From Spirochaetaceae bacterium (GTDB lineage: Bacteria > Spirochaetota > Spirochaetia > Treponematales > Breznakiellaceae): a DNA stretch of 5,535 nt. How positions within the stretch are numbered: position 1 is the first letter of the stretch; every line of letters begins with the position of its first letter. Below the pieces are notes generated by a model. That model had not been told where the DNA came from, did no database searches, and saw only the letters and a list, made by a program, of their open reading frames with translations. The position numbers and the translations under genes were made by a program. Of the stretch, positions 1 to 5,450 are shown in pieces. The DNA is taken from positions 1-5,535 of the forward strand of contig JAITJK010000092.1 of assembly GCA_031278935.1 (NCBI GenBank), given 5' to 3'.

Positions 1-591
1 AATGGCGCAGTACACGCAATAGACCCCTGAACCTTTTTGGTTGATGATGGCGTCCAGGGCCAGGGCGGTTTTACCTGTTTGCCGGTCCCCAATGATGAGT
101 TCCCGCTGCCCCCGACCGATGGGAACCATAGTGTCCACCGAAAGGATCCCGGTCTGCAAGGGGGTGTCTACTGAACCCCGGTCAATGACCGGCGCCGCCG
201 GGGCCTCAATGGGTAGGTAGGCTTCCGCTGCTACCGGGCCTTTGCCATCCACCACCGCGCCCAGAGGATTGAGCACCCGTCCCAGAAGGGCGGTTCCTCC
301 GGGAACCGTGACAACCCTGCCAGTTCCCCGGACTTCTTCCCCATCCCGGACCACAGACTCCCCGGAGAAAAGCACACACCCCACCCCGTCTTCCAGGAGG
401 TTAAGGACCATACCGGTGGCGCCACTTTGAAACTCCACCAGCTCTCCATATACCGCTTTATCCAGGCCGTACACCGTGGCCACCGAATCCCCCACCTGGA
501 CCACAGAACCCACCGAATCGGACGTGGCCTTGCCCTCCCAATGGGTAAGCTGTTCTTGTAACACCTTGGTAAGGTCGCTGAAATTTACCAT
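1..591 (-). CDS. atpA: F-type ATP synthase subunit alpha, N-terminal part (cut by window edge)
   Basis: My own translation from the ATG at 591-589 stays open for 197 codons to base 1; the full family length is about 500, so the C-terminal 60% lies outside the window. Seen: the N-terminal beta-barrel region with VGDSVATVYGLD (residues 33-44), the stretch LLGRVLNPLG (102-111), LQTGILSVDTMVPIGRGQRELIIG (split here as LQTGIL, 145-150, and PIGRGQRELIIG, 157-168), and the Walker A loop GDRQTGKT at 168-175, nearly the same position as in E. coli. Alpha forms the catalytic hexamer with beta on the membrane's cytoplasmic side and binds nucleotide at non-catalytic sites. The start is chosen because GGAGGT (597-602) sits 5 nt upstream and the product begins like family members. 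The gene overlaps the end of atpH by 7 nt (585-591). Slightly divergent spots such as VPGGTALLG, where VPVG is usual, do not touch known catalytic residues. Confidence 0.97.
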   Translation of the reverse strand, partial: MVNFSDLTKVLQEQLTHWEGKATSDSVGSVVQVGDSVATVYGLDKAVYGELVEFQSGATGMVLNLLEDGVGCVLFSGESVVRDGEEVRGTGRVVTVPGGTALLGRVLNPLGAVVDGKGPVAAEAYLPIEAPAAPVIDRGSVDTPLQTGILSVDTMVPIGRGQRELIIGDRQTGKTALALDAIINQKGSGVYCVYCAI

Positions 592-1172
592 GAAACACCT
601 CCGTCCGCCTGGGCGGTCTGGGGAGCGCGTAAATCCCGCTCAAGCCCTTGCAGTTGCTTTCGTAGGCTGGCGTCCACCAGAATGCTGCCTATCCGCACCC
701 GGTACCCCCCGATAAGTTCCGGGACAAGCCGTACCTGTAGGGCAAGTTCCTTGATGCCCCCTTGCCCGGTTAAAGCCCGCTTCAAATCCTCGATGAACGC
801 CGTCGCTATCGGATACCCCGTATCCGCCGGATGCGCCGTCTCCACGGTAAGCCTGAGGACGCCCCGCTGCCGGTCCACCAGGGCTTGCAGGGCCTGGATG
901 AGTGCCGGAGCGTGGGCCAAGGCTCCTTTTCGCGCCAAGAGTACCACCATCCGCAGGGCATATTCCTCTCCGGCTTCCAAAGGGCCATCGTTTTGCAGGG
1001 CCTTTCGGATCATCCCTTCCAGTTGCCCAGCGGCCCGCCTGCCTTGAAGGCTGCCACTAAAGGGCCCTAGGACCGGGAGCAGGGCTTTCAGGGCCGCAAG
1101 CCCCGCCTCGGCCTGTTCGCCACCACCGCAGGATCCCATAAACGCCGCAGCCCAGCGCTCCCCCCTAACCAT
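585..1172 (-). CDS. atpH: F-type ATP synthase subunit delta (OSCP-type stator subunit)
   Basis: This 195-residue protein matches the usual 175-185 residue delta subunit in size and operon place. Delta sits on top of F1 and ties the alpha subunits to the peripheral stalk b subunits. Seen: an N-terminal helical region starting with RWAAAFM (residues 6-12), in the place of the family's RYAxAL motif, and the C-terminal signature VPELIGGYRVRIGSILVDASLRKQL (about 150-174), equivalent to the family's GG-R-x-G-x-x-x-D-x-S-x-x-x-x-L pattern with G155-G156, R158, G162, D167 and S169. The middle is poorly conserved, as is normal for delta. The ATG overlaps the atpF stop by 8 nt (1165-1172), and only a weak purine stretch precedes it, so translation is probably coupled to atpF. 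The ten residues after the signature (about 181-195, rich in A, Q, G) look like a free tail. Confidence 0.93.
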   Translation of the reverse strand: MVRGERWAAAFMGSCGGGEQAEAGLAALKALLPVLGPFSGSLQGRRAAGQLEGMIRKALQNDGPLEAGEEYALRMVVLLARKGALAHAPALIQALQALVDRQRGVLRLTVETAHPADTGYPIATAFIEDLKRALTGQGGIKELALQVRLVPELIGGYRVRIGSILVDASLRKQLQGLERDLRAPQTAQADGGVSW

Positions 1173-1659
1173 GAGAATCCCGCCCTAATTCCTGTAAGGC
1201 CAGACCTGCGAAACGGCGACTGTCTTCCCCGATGAGTTCCCGCTTAAGGAGCGCCGAAGTAGCGCCGATCACCAAGGCCGCAGCCTCGGCCCGGAAACAG
1301 GAAAGGGCCGCCTCCCGTTCCGCTTCAAGCTGTTTTCGGCCCCGTTCCAAAAGCACCTCGGCCTCGGCTTTGCCTTGGGCCACAATTCTTGCGGCTTCTT
1401 TTTGGGCCTGCTCTTGGGCGGCTTTGATGAGGGTCTTCCCCGTCTCCTCAGCTTGGGCGAGCCGCTCTTGGTAGTCCTTGAGCAGGGCCTGAGCCTGGGC
1501 CTCGGCCTTATGAGCTTGAGCGATGGTGTCCTGTACTTTTTGGGTCCGCTCCCGCATAAAGCGGGTAACGGGCTTAAACAAGACTGCCCGCAAAACTACA
1601 AAGAGAATCCCGATATTGAGCAAGGTGATGAGGAAGGTGCTGATTGAGGGATCGATCAT
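1165..1659 (-). CDS. atpF: F-type ATP synthase subunit b (peripheral stalk)
   Basis: A 164-residue protein of the standard b-subunit size. Seen: a short N-terminal periplasmic segment, one membrane helix (about residues 8-28, ITLLNIGILFVVLRAVLF), the conserved FKPV turn at 28-31, then a long charged heptad-like helix rich in A, E, Q, K and R (about 35-140) that would form the dimeric right-handed coiled coil of the stator. The C-terminal part (about 125-160) is the likely delta-binding end. The subunit links the a subunit in the membrane to delta/F1. The gene starts 6 nt after the atpE stop, with only AGCAGGT directly in front of the ATG, so coupled re-initiation from atpE is likely. Its last codons overlap atpH. 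There is no sign of a duplicated b' gene or of a b-delta fusion. Confidence 0.95.
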   Translation of the reverse strand: MIDPSISTFLITLLNIGILFVVLRAVLFKPVTRFMRERTQKVQDTIAQAHKAEAQAQALLKDYQERLAQAEETGKTLIKAAQEQAQKEAARIVAQGKAEAEVLLERGRKQLEAEREAALSCFRAEAAALVIGATSALLKRELIGEDSRRFAGLALQELGRDSHG

Positions 1660-1665
1660 ACCTGC

Positions 1666-1893
1666 TTATGCCTTGGTGAAGATGAGGATGGCGATAACAA
1701 AACCGTATATGGCCGTGGCTTCCGCCAAGGCGATACCTAAGAAAAACACCGTCTGAATCTTCCCCGCAGCCTCAGGCTGCCGGGAGATGGCGTCCGCAGC
1801 TTTTCCCGTGGCAAGACCGATACCGATACCGGCGCCGATACCGGTGACTACCGCAATGCCCGCGCCGATAAGAAATAAGAGATTGGTTTCCAT
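1666..1893 (-). CDS. atpE: F-type ATP synthase subunit c (rotor ring)
   Basis: A 75-residue helical hairpin of the usual c-subunit length. Helix 1 (about residues 5-30) carries a run of alternating glycines, G18-x-G20-x-G22-x-G24-x-G26, which packs neighbouring helices in the ring. The polar loop has the family signature RQPE at 38-41, which contacts gamma and epsilon. Helix 2 (about 47-72) contains the ion-carrying carboxylate E58 in ALAEATAIY. Aligned by hand to the Na+-type Ilyobacter c subunit, Gln32 becomes I25 and Ser66 becomes A59, while the Thr (T60) and Tyr (Y63) positions are kept. Proton coupling is therefore inferred. A strong AAAGGAG (ending at 1903) lies inside the end of atpB, 9 nt from the ATG; the gap to atpB is only 4 nt. 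Such a strong site fits the need for many c copies per complex. Confidence 0.97.
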   Translation of the reverse strand: METNLLFLIGAGIAVVTGIGAGIGIGLATGKAADAISRQPEAAGKIQTVFFLGIALAEATAIYGFVIAILIFTKA

Positions 1894-1897
1894 ACTA

Positions 1898-2686
1898 CTA
1901 CACTCCTTTTATGCTTGTATCATGTGCCTCCACTTCCACCGCTTCGGCGATAAAGAGGCTGCTTAAGAACGTAAACACCACCGCCTGAATCAGGCCGTCA
2001 AACAAGTCGAAGTACAAAGACAAAAAAGCCGGCACCACAAAAGGAACCGGCAACGCTCCCTCGACCAAGAGCATGATGATAAATCCCCCCAGCATATTTC
2101 CGAAGAGCCGGAGGGCCAAAGATAAGGGCCGAATCACGTATTCCAAGAGGTTAAAGGGCACCATCATGGGGGTCGGGGAAAGCAGGCGCTTAACCCAGCC
2201 CCGTAGGCCCTGGGCCCGTAAGCCCCCGAAGAACACGATGAGAATCGTCATAAGCCCAAAGGCCATGGTTACGTTCAGGTCCCGGGTGGGGGGCTTGATG
2301 GTGAAAGGCGGCTCAAGGTGCAGGGCCCCGATGGCCAGAGGCGTAAGGGCTGGAAGGCCGTTGCACAAGAAAAGAAAGAGGAAAATGGTCCCGATATAGG
2401 GGCCGTACACGGGCGCTTTAGGGCCAAAGTGTTCCTTCGAAAAGGTATTCAAGAATTCCACCATAGCTTCTAGAAACACTTGTGGCCCCTGGGGAATCTG
2501 CTGGAGTTTCCGAGTGAGGAGGATGGACGCGGTGATGAGGATCCCCATCACCGCCCAGGAAACCACAATGCTTTCATTGATAACCAGGGCATCCATGGTT
2601 ATGCCGAACAGGGAGAAGGAAACCCCTTGAGGAAAAGGAATGGTAATAACCGGGGTAAAGGTGCTTAAGGCTTCTTTAATATCCAT
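1898..2686 (-). CDS. atpB: F-type ATP synthase subunit a (proton channel)
   Basis: A 262-residue integral membrane protein with five or six hydrophobic segments. It forms the two half-channels next to the c ring. Seen: PPTRDLNVTMAFGL (132-145), the family's DLN-x-T block; the key block RPLSLALRLFGNMLGG (186-201) in which R193 is the essential arginine equivalent to E. coli R210; and the last helix YFDLFDGLIQAVVFTFLSSLFIAEA (split as YFDLFDGLIQ, 225-234, and AVVFTFLSSLFIAEA), with Q234 equivalent to E. coli Q252. All residues expected for a working subunit are present. It is the first gene of the recognised atp set. An AAGGAG (2701-2706) precedes the ATG by 14 nt, longer than ideal, and no alternative in-frame start lies closer to it. 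The upstream gene ends 41 nt before. No atpI is found in front. Confidence 0.97.
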   Translation of the reverse strand: MDIKEALSTFTPVITIPFPQGVSFSLFGITMDALVINESIVVSWAVMGILITASILLTRKLQQIPQGPQVFLEAMVEFLNTFSKEHFGPKAPVYGPYIGTIFLFLFLCNGLPALTPLAIGALHLEPPFTIKPPTRDLNVTMAFGLMTILIVFFGGLRAQGLRGWVKRLLSPTPMMVPFNLLEYVIRPLSLALRLFGNMLGGFIIMLLVEGALPVPFVVPAFLSLYFDLFDGLIQAVVFTFLSSLFIAEAVEVEAHDTSIKGV

Positions 2687-2700
2687 GCTATAATACGGCG

Positions 2701-2706
2701 CTCCTT
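2701..2706 (-). promoter_or_regulatory. Ribosome binding site of atpB, with long spacing
   Basis: AAGGAG is read on the minus strand 14 nt upstream of the atpB ATG. The other clear Shine-Dalgarno sites in this window sit 5 to 9 nt from their starts. The long spacer may lower initiation on atpB relative to atpE. Confidence 0.6.
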
Positions 2707-2727
2707 TTTAGCCTAACCCATACGAGC

Positions 2728-3243
2728 TTAGTCTTTTTTGAAGAAAAAATCATCCCTAAAATATTTTTTGAGCAGGGCCTCGGAGACCGCGTCATGCTTA
2801 CTCATGTGCGTATAGGTTGCCTCAAGAAAGCCTTTGGTGGTATAGAAACAGCCCAAGATAAAGAATTCCGCCACTCGAGTGATGGCCCCCATAGCCTGGT
2901 ACATCCGCAGGGGATTATCCAACACGAAATCAGTCATAAGGTATTCGATCACGGTCTGCTGGGTTAGGTTCAAGGCGTAGATAACCTCGGAAACTGGGAA
3001 GGACGCCTGCATCCGGGTCTTACCCAGGGATACAAAGAAGTTACCCACCAGGGACCGGTCAATGCCCCGGTCTAAGGTCCGGGAAAGCACCGGGTATACC
3101 GGGGCGTTCAACTGCTCCAAGGGCTCGTCTTGCAGGGCGTTGTAGTGTCTCAGCTGGGGCGCCTTGCGAATGGCGTCTCTCCACCGCTGGGCAAAATCCC
3201 GGGATTTGAGCTGTAAGGTATCTATAAGAATTCTATCCACCAT
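2728..3243 (-). CDS. RsbRD N-terminal-domain-like protein (putative)
   Basis: A soluble, mostly helical 171-residue protein with no signal peptide or membrane segment. The region SLVGNFFVSLGKTRMQASFPVSEVIYALN (about residues 64-92; key parts LGKTR at 73-77 and FPVSEVIYAL at 82-91) followed by helices with YLMTDF (101-106) resembles the RsbT co-antagonist RsbRD N-terminal domain, a non-haem-globin-like sensory module found in front of STAS domains in stressosome proteins. Here the domain stands alone: the C-terminal STAS domain is missing and the protein ends in a charged FRDDFFFKKD tail. It could sense a cell state or act as a scaffold, but no ligand residue is evident and the function is unknown. 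It lies between a membrane-protein gene (77-nt gap) and atpB (41-nt gap). No Shine-Dalgarno stands near the ATG; an in-frame TAA upstream excludes a longer N-terminus. The family assignment is from memory of motif pattern and is moderate at best. Confidence 0.6.
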   Translation of the reverse strand: MVDRILIDTLQLKSRDFAQRWRDAIRKAPQLRHYNALQDEPLEQLNAPVYPVLSRTLDRGIDRSLVGNFFVSLGKTRMQASFPVSEVIYALNLTQQTVIEYLMTDFVLDNPLRMYQAMGAITRVAEFFILGCFYTTKGFLEATYTHMSKHDAVSEALLKKYFRDDFFFKKD

Positions 3244-3250
3244 AGCTAGT

Positions 3251-3278
3251 AGTATATGAATACTTTAGAAATAAGCAA
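3251..3278 (-). promoter_or_regulatory. Candidate promoter just upstream of the RsbRD-like gene
   Basis: On the minus strand TTGCTT (3278-3273, 3 of 6 to the -35 consensus) and TATACT (3256-3251, 5 of 6 to the -10 consensus) are 16 nt apart. Only 7 nt separate the -10 from the ATG at 3243, so a transcript from here would start at or next to the start codon. If active, this promoter would drive the RsbRD-like gene and possibly the atp genes without ychF. Confidence 0.3.
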
Positions 3279-3293
3279 GAACCCTCCAAGGCC

Positions 3294-3321
3294 AGGTACT
3301 CGCCATGACTAACCAGTACCT
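3294..3321 (-). repeat. Short hairpin after the three-helix protein gene
   Basis: AGGTACT (3321-3315, beginning with the last base of the stop codon) is complementary to AGTACCT (3300-3294), giving a 7-bp stem with a 14-nt loop. No U-run follows, so it is not a typical intrinsic terminator; it may mark mRNA processing or be chance. The rest of the 77-nt gap holds only the candidate promoter. Confidence 0.3.
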
Positions 3322-3707
3322 TAGTCTTCTTCCTCTTCCTTCTCCTCCTCCGCTTGTTGCTCCCGCTCTTTTTTCTTATCCCGCAACGAGATATACACAA
3401 TGGAGGCGATGAACAAGAGAAACAAGATGGCCACCGCAAGGATGGGGGTGGCCTTTACAATCTTCACCGGTACGGGTTTTTCCAGGGGATCCGGTGGCGG
3501 CTTATTGGAGAGAACCCCCGCAGGCTCACTCCATATAAGGAACAAACTCACCAGGACTGCCACGGCGATCACGATCAAGGCAATTACCGCAGTCCCCTTC
3601 ACTGGAGGGCTTGAATGTTTAGAAAGGGCAAAATAGACGATGAGGACAAACGTGCAAAGAGATACCGCCACCAGGGGACCGGTCATGCCGGTGAAAAGAG
3701 CGCCCAT
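3321..3707 (-). CDS. Three-helix membrane protein with acidic tail, function unknown
   Basis: I do not recognise a family for this 128-residue protein. Hydrophobic segments lie at about residues 10-28, 38-60 and 87-107. Between the second and third is a proline- and lysine-rich stretch (NKPPPDPLEKPVPVKIVK, 68-85). The third segment is followed by a basic cluster RDKKKER (109-115) and a run of glutamates to the end (119-128). By the positive-inside rule the basic and acidic tail is probably cytoplasmic. The gene begins 16 nt after the ychF stop, with AGGCGG right before the ATG, and so is probably co-transcribed with ychF. It is upstream of the ATP synthase genes where small membrane proteins such as AtpI often sit, but it has no visible AtpI motif and another gene lies between. 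An assembly role is only a speculation. Confidence 0.75.
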   Translation of the reverse strand: MGALFTGMTGPLVAVSLCTFVLIVYFALSKHSSPPVKGTAVIALIVIAVAVLVSLFLIWSEPAGVLSNKPPPDPLEKPVPVKIVKATPILAVAILFLLFIASIVYISLRDKKKEREQQAEEEKEEEED

Positions 3708-3723
3708 ACCGCCTACTTGGAGC

Positions 3724-4833
3724 CTAAGGATTAAAGCGGAAGAACATCACGTCTCCATCACGGACCACATAGTCTTTGCCTTCAATACGGTACTTTCCGG
3801 CTTCCTTGATTTTCACCTCGCTGCCGTAGCGCAGCAGGTCTTCATACGCGTACACTTCGGCCTTAATGAAGCCCTTCTCAAAATCCGTATGAATTGTCCC
3901 GGCGGCTTTGGGAGCCTTATCCCCGGCATGGATGGTCCAGGCCCGACATTCATCCGCCCCAGCGGTGAAAAAGGTGGCAAGCCCTAGGAGCCGGTAGGCC
4001 GCCCGGACCAAGGCGCTCAAGCCGGATTCGGCTAGGCCTAAATCCTGCAAAAAGGCCGCTTTTTCTTCCGTACTTTCTAGGCCTGCGAGCTCCGCTTCAA
4101 ACTTACCGCAGATGATCACCCCTTCGGAACCTTCAGCGCGGGCCCGTTCTTGAACCGCCTTGGCCAGGGGGCTGCCCCCAAGGACGCCAGCCTCGTCTAC
4201 GTTGCACACGTAGAGCTGGGGTTTCATGGTAATGAAATGACAATCATAGAGGGCGGCTTTTTCCTCCTCTTCCAGGGGCACTTCCCGAGCGGCTCTACCT
4301 GCTTGCAAAGCCCCACTGATTTTATCCAGCCCTACGAGGAGGGTTTCCGTTACCTTTTGTTCTGTTTTGTTCTGCCCTTTGAGGCTGCGCTCCGCCCGTT
4401 CCTGGCGTTTGGTCAGGGTATCCAGGTCAGCCAGGGCCAATTCAATAGCAATGGTTTCCATATCCGACAAGGGATCAACGCGGTTATGTACATGGATAAT
4501 ATCCGGGTCTTCGAAGCAGCGCACCACTTGGGCAATGACCCCGACCTCCCGGATATGGGCGAGGAACTGATTACCCAGGCCCTCCCCCTTAGAGGCCCCT
4601 TTGACCAGGCCCGCGATATCCACAAATTCTACCGTAGCAGGAATGACCCGCTGAGGAGCGAAAAGCCGGGAGAGGGTGGTAAGCCGTTCATCTTCCAAAC
4701 CGACAATTCCCACATTAGGCTGGATCGTACAGAAGGGATAATTTGCCGCCTCCGCTGGAGCGGAACTAAGCGCTGAAAAAATCGTAGACTTTCCTACATT
4801 GGGAAGACCGACTATACCACAATTAAGAGCCAT
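3724..4833 (-). CDS. ychF: Redox-regulated ATPase/GTPase YchF (OLA1 family)
   Basis: A 369-residue protein close to the family's usual 363-370. It is a cytoplasmic P-loop ATPase of the Obg-related group that binds ribosomes and is linked to translation and oxidative stress. Seen from M1 at 4833: Walker A GLPNVGKST (9-17); switch region CTIQPNVGIV (35-44); G3 motif DIAGLVKGASKGEGLGNQFL (72-91), in which a hydrophobic residue replaces the catalytic Gln of Ras-type enzymes; H114 in IIHVHNRVDP; a coiled-coil region (about 130-200); NVDE (211-214) in place of NKxD, the change associated with ATP preference; and a C-terminal TGS domain (about 284-367) ending GKDYVVRDGDVMFFRFNP (352-369). The frame is open up to 4944, but those 37 extra codons run into an intergenic repeat and do not belong to the family, so the start MALNCGIVG is preferred. 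No normally spaced Shine-Dalgarno precedes it; see the promoter entry. Confidence 0.97.
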   Translation of the reverse strand: MALNCGIVGLPNVGKSTIFSALSSAPAEAANYPFCTIQPNVGIVGLEDERLTTLSRLFAPQRVIPATVEFVDIAGLVKGASKGEGLGNQFLAHIREVGVIAQVVRCFEDPDIIHVHNRVDPLSDMETIAIELALADLDTLTKRQERAERSLKGQNKTEQKVTETLLVGLDKISGALQAGRAAREVPLEEEEKAALYDCHFITMKPQLYVCNVDEAGVLGGSPLAKAVQERARAEGSEGVIICGKFEAELAGLESTEEKAAFLQDLGLAESGLSALVRAAYRLLGLATFFTAGADECRAWTIHAGDKAPKAAGTIHTDFEKGFIKAEVYAYEDLLRYGSEVKIKEAGKYRIEGKDYVVRDGDVMFFRFNP

Positions 4834-4839
4834 GACCTC

Positions 4840-4868
4840 ATTGTACGGAGCTCCACCCCTCAGATCAA
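4840..4868 (-). promoter_or_regulatory. Candidate sigma-70-type promoter of ychF
   Basis: On the minus strand TTGATC (4868-4863, 4 of 6 to consensus) and TACAAT (4845-4840, 5 of 6) are separated by exactly 17 nt. The -10 ends 6 nt before the ATG at 4833, so the predicted transcription start falls on or beside the start codon and the mRNA would be nearly leaderless. GAGGT directly before the ATG is too close to act as a standard Shine-Dalgarno. Predicted by eye. Confidence 0.45.
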
Positions 4869-4911
4869 CCACCCCTAGGAAGTAAAATACAATACGATGA
4901 AGATATTCCCG

Positions 4912-5005
4912 CCCTGGATTGCTCAACCGTTTCACTTCTCGCAATGACGTGAGGTGCTGGGAACATTCCAGCGCGCCAGGGCGAGCGAATCAGAGCAATC
5001 CAGGG
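4912..5005. repeat. 94-bp imperfect palindromic element with 13-bp perfect terminal arms
   Basis: CCCTGGATTGCTC (4912-4924) and GAGCAATCCAGGG (4993-5005) are perfect inverted copies. Inside, CTCGC (4938-4942) faces GCGAG (4982-4986 area), and GTGCTGG (4954-4960) pairs with CCAGCGC (4968-4974) around a 7-nt loop. The minus strand also contains CGTCATTGCGAG (4949-4938) leading to GCAATCCAGGG, a wording that resembles interspersed palindromic repeats seen in many bacterial genomes. It encodes nothing and fills much of the 196-nt gap between ychF and the lipoprotein gene. It may be a REP- or MITE-like unit. No U-run follows the inner hairpin, so a terminator role is not supported. Confidence 0.7.
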
Positions 5006-5029
5006 TCGCCGCTGGCTTACTGACTTCTG

Positions 5030-5350
5030 CTACTTGTCCGCTACGTATGCGGTTACATTGGTGTACACCCCGAGAAACTCGGTGGTCACGGTGGTAATTA
5101 TCTTGCCGGCGGCCTCAGCTTCCCTGACCTTGGCCACATAGTTGCTGTAACTGATGTCAAAAAGCCCCAGAATAATCCCATAGGACGTGAGCTTATCGCT
5201 GTCATAGGACACGGCCCTGGCGCTTGAGAAAAGCCCATGAGTATCCACGGTGCCGCCCACCGAACTGATGGTTGCACAACTCACTACCGACGAACCGAAT
5301 GCCAGTGCCAGCACCAACATTCCCAATACCACAAGATTTTTTTTCTTCAC
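5030..5350 (-). CDS. Small probable lipoprotein, TRL-like family (tentative)
   Basis: A 106-residue exported protein. The start codon is GTG (5350-5348), supported by CAGGAG (5357-5362) 6 nt upstream. The N-terminus is a lysine-rich MKKKN followed by a hydrophobic helix (about 6-19) and SSVVSC with Cys25 in a relaxed lipobox of the spirochaete kind, so lipid attachment is likely, though ordinary Sec cleavage is possible. The mature part has GIILGLFDISYSNYVAKV (58-75), AGKI (81-84), and FLGVYTNVTAYVADK (92-106). This layout, an ILGL segment, a repeated A/G-K-I segment and a final LGxYxxxTxxV, resembles TRL-like small lipoproteins common in Treponema and relatives. Function is unknown. It is likely its own transcription unit, with an inverted repeat at both sides. 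Confidence 0.75.
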   Translation of the reverse strand: MKKKNLVVLGMLVLALAFGSSVVSCATISSVGGTVDTHGLFSSARAVSYDSDKLTSYGIILGLFDISYSNYVAKVREAEAAGKIITTVTTEFLGVYTNVTAYVADK

Positions 5351-5381
5351 CTTTTACTCCTGTTTATTTAAGATGGTATAT

Positions 5382-5450
5382 AAAAAGCCGGTATCCCCGC
5401 ATATGCGGCGACCCGACCTTTTTATCCGTTTGCTAGGGGATCACCGCCTT
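5382..5450 (-). terminator. Terminator-like inverted repeat with T-run, upstream of the lipoprotein gene
   Basis: On the minus strand AAGGCGGTGATCCCC (5450-5436) can pair with GGGGATACCGGCTTTTT (5398-5382), with one bulge and one mismatch, and is followed by TTTTTATATA, as in an intrinsic terminator. The loop includes a perfect 12-bp palindrome, CCGCATATGCGG (5397-5408), whose own arms have an A-run (5382-5386) on one side and a T-run (5419-5423) on the other, so a second, nearly bidirectional hairpin is also possible. It may end a minus-strand gene entering from the right, or regulate the lipoprotein gene as a leader structure. The loop of the longer hairpin is large for a terminator. Confidence 0.45.

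Noticed and set aside
231..449. A 72-codon minus-strand frame within the atpA region
   Set aside because: The true frame translated from 591 gives a clear alpha subunit through this region, so this frame is a shadow.
1815..1850. Short tandem copies of GATACC/CGATACCG-like units inside atpE
   Set aside because: They encode the alternating glycines of helix 1 (GIGAGIGIG); protein constraint with uniform codons explains them.
3233..3439. A 68-codon minus-strand frame rich in K and R
   Set aside because: It overlaps the acidic tail of the three-helix protein in another frame; the basic run is just the shifted reading of GAA/GAG codons.
4150..4776. A 208-codon plus-strand open frame
   Set aside because: It is fully antisense to ychF, its sequence is the low-information mirror of conserved codons, and ychF is certain on the other strand.
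4834..4944. A 37-codon N-terminal extension of YchF starting at 4944
   Set aside because: The extension has no likeness to the family, begins inside a palindromic repeat, and the internal ATG at 4833 gives the standard MALNCGIVGLPNVGKST beginning and length.
4954..4974. Inner hairpin of the palindrome as a terminator for the lipoprotein gene
   Set aside because: A 7-bp stem with a G-U pair and no following U-run on either strand does not meet intrinsic terminator criteria.
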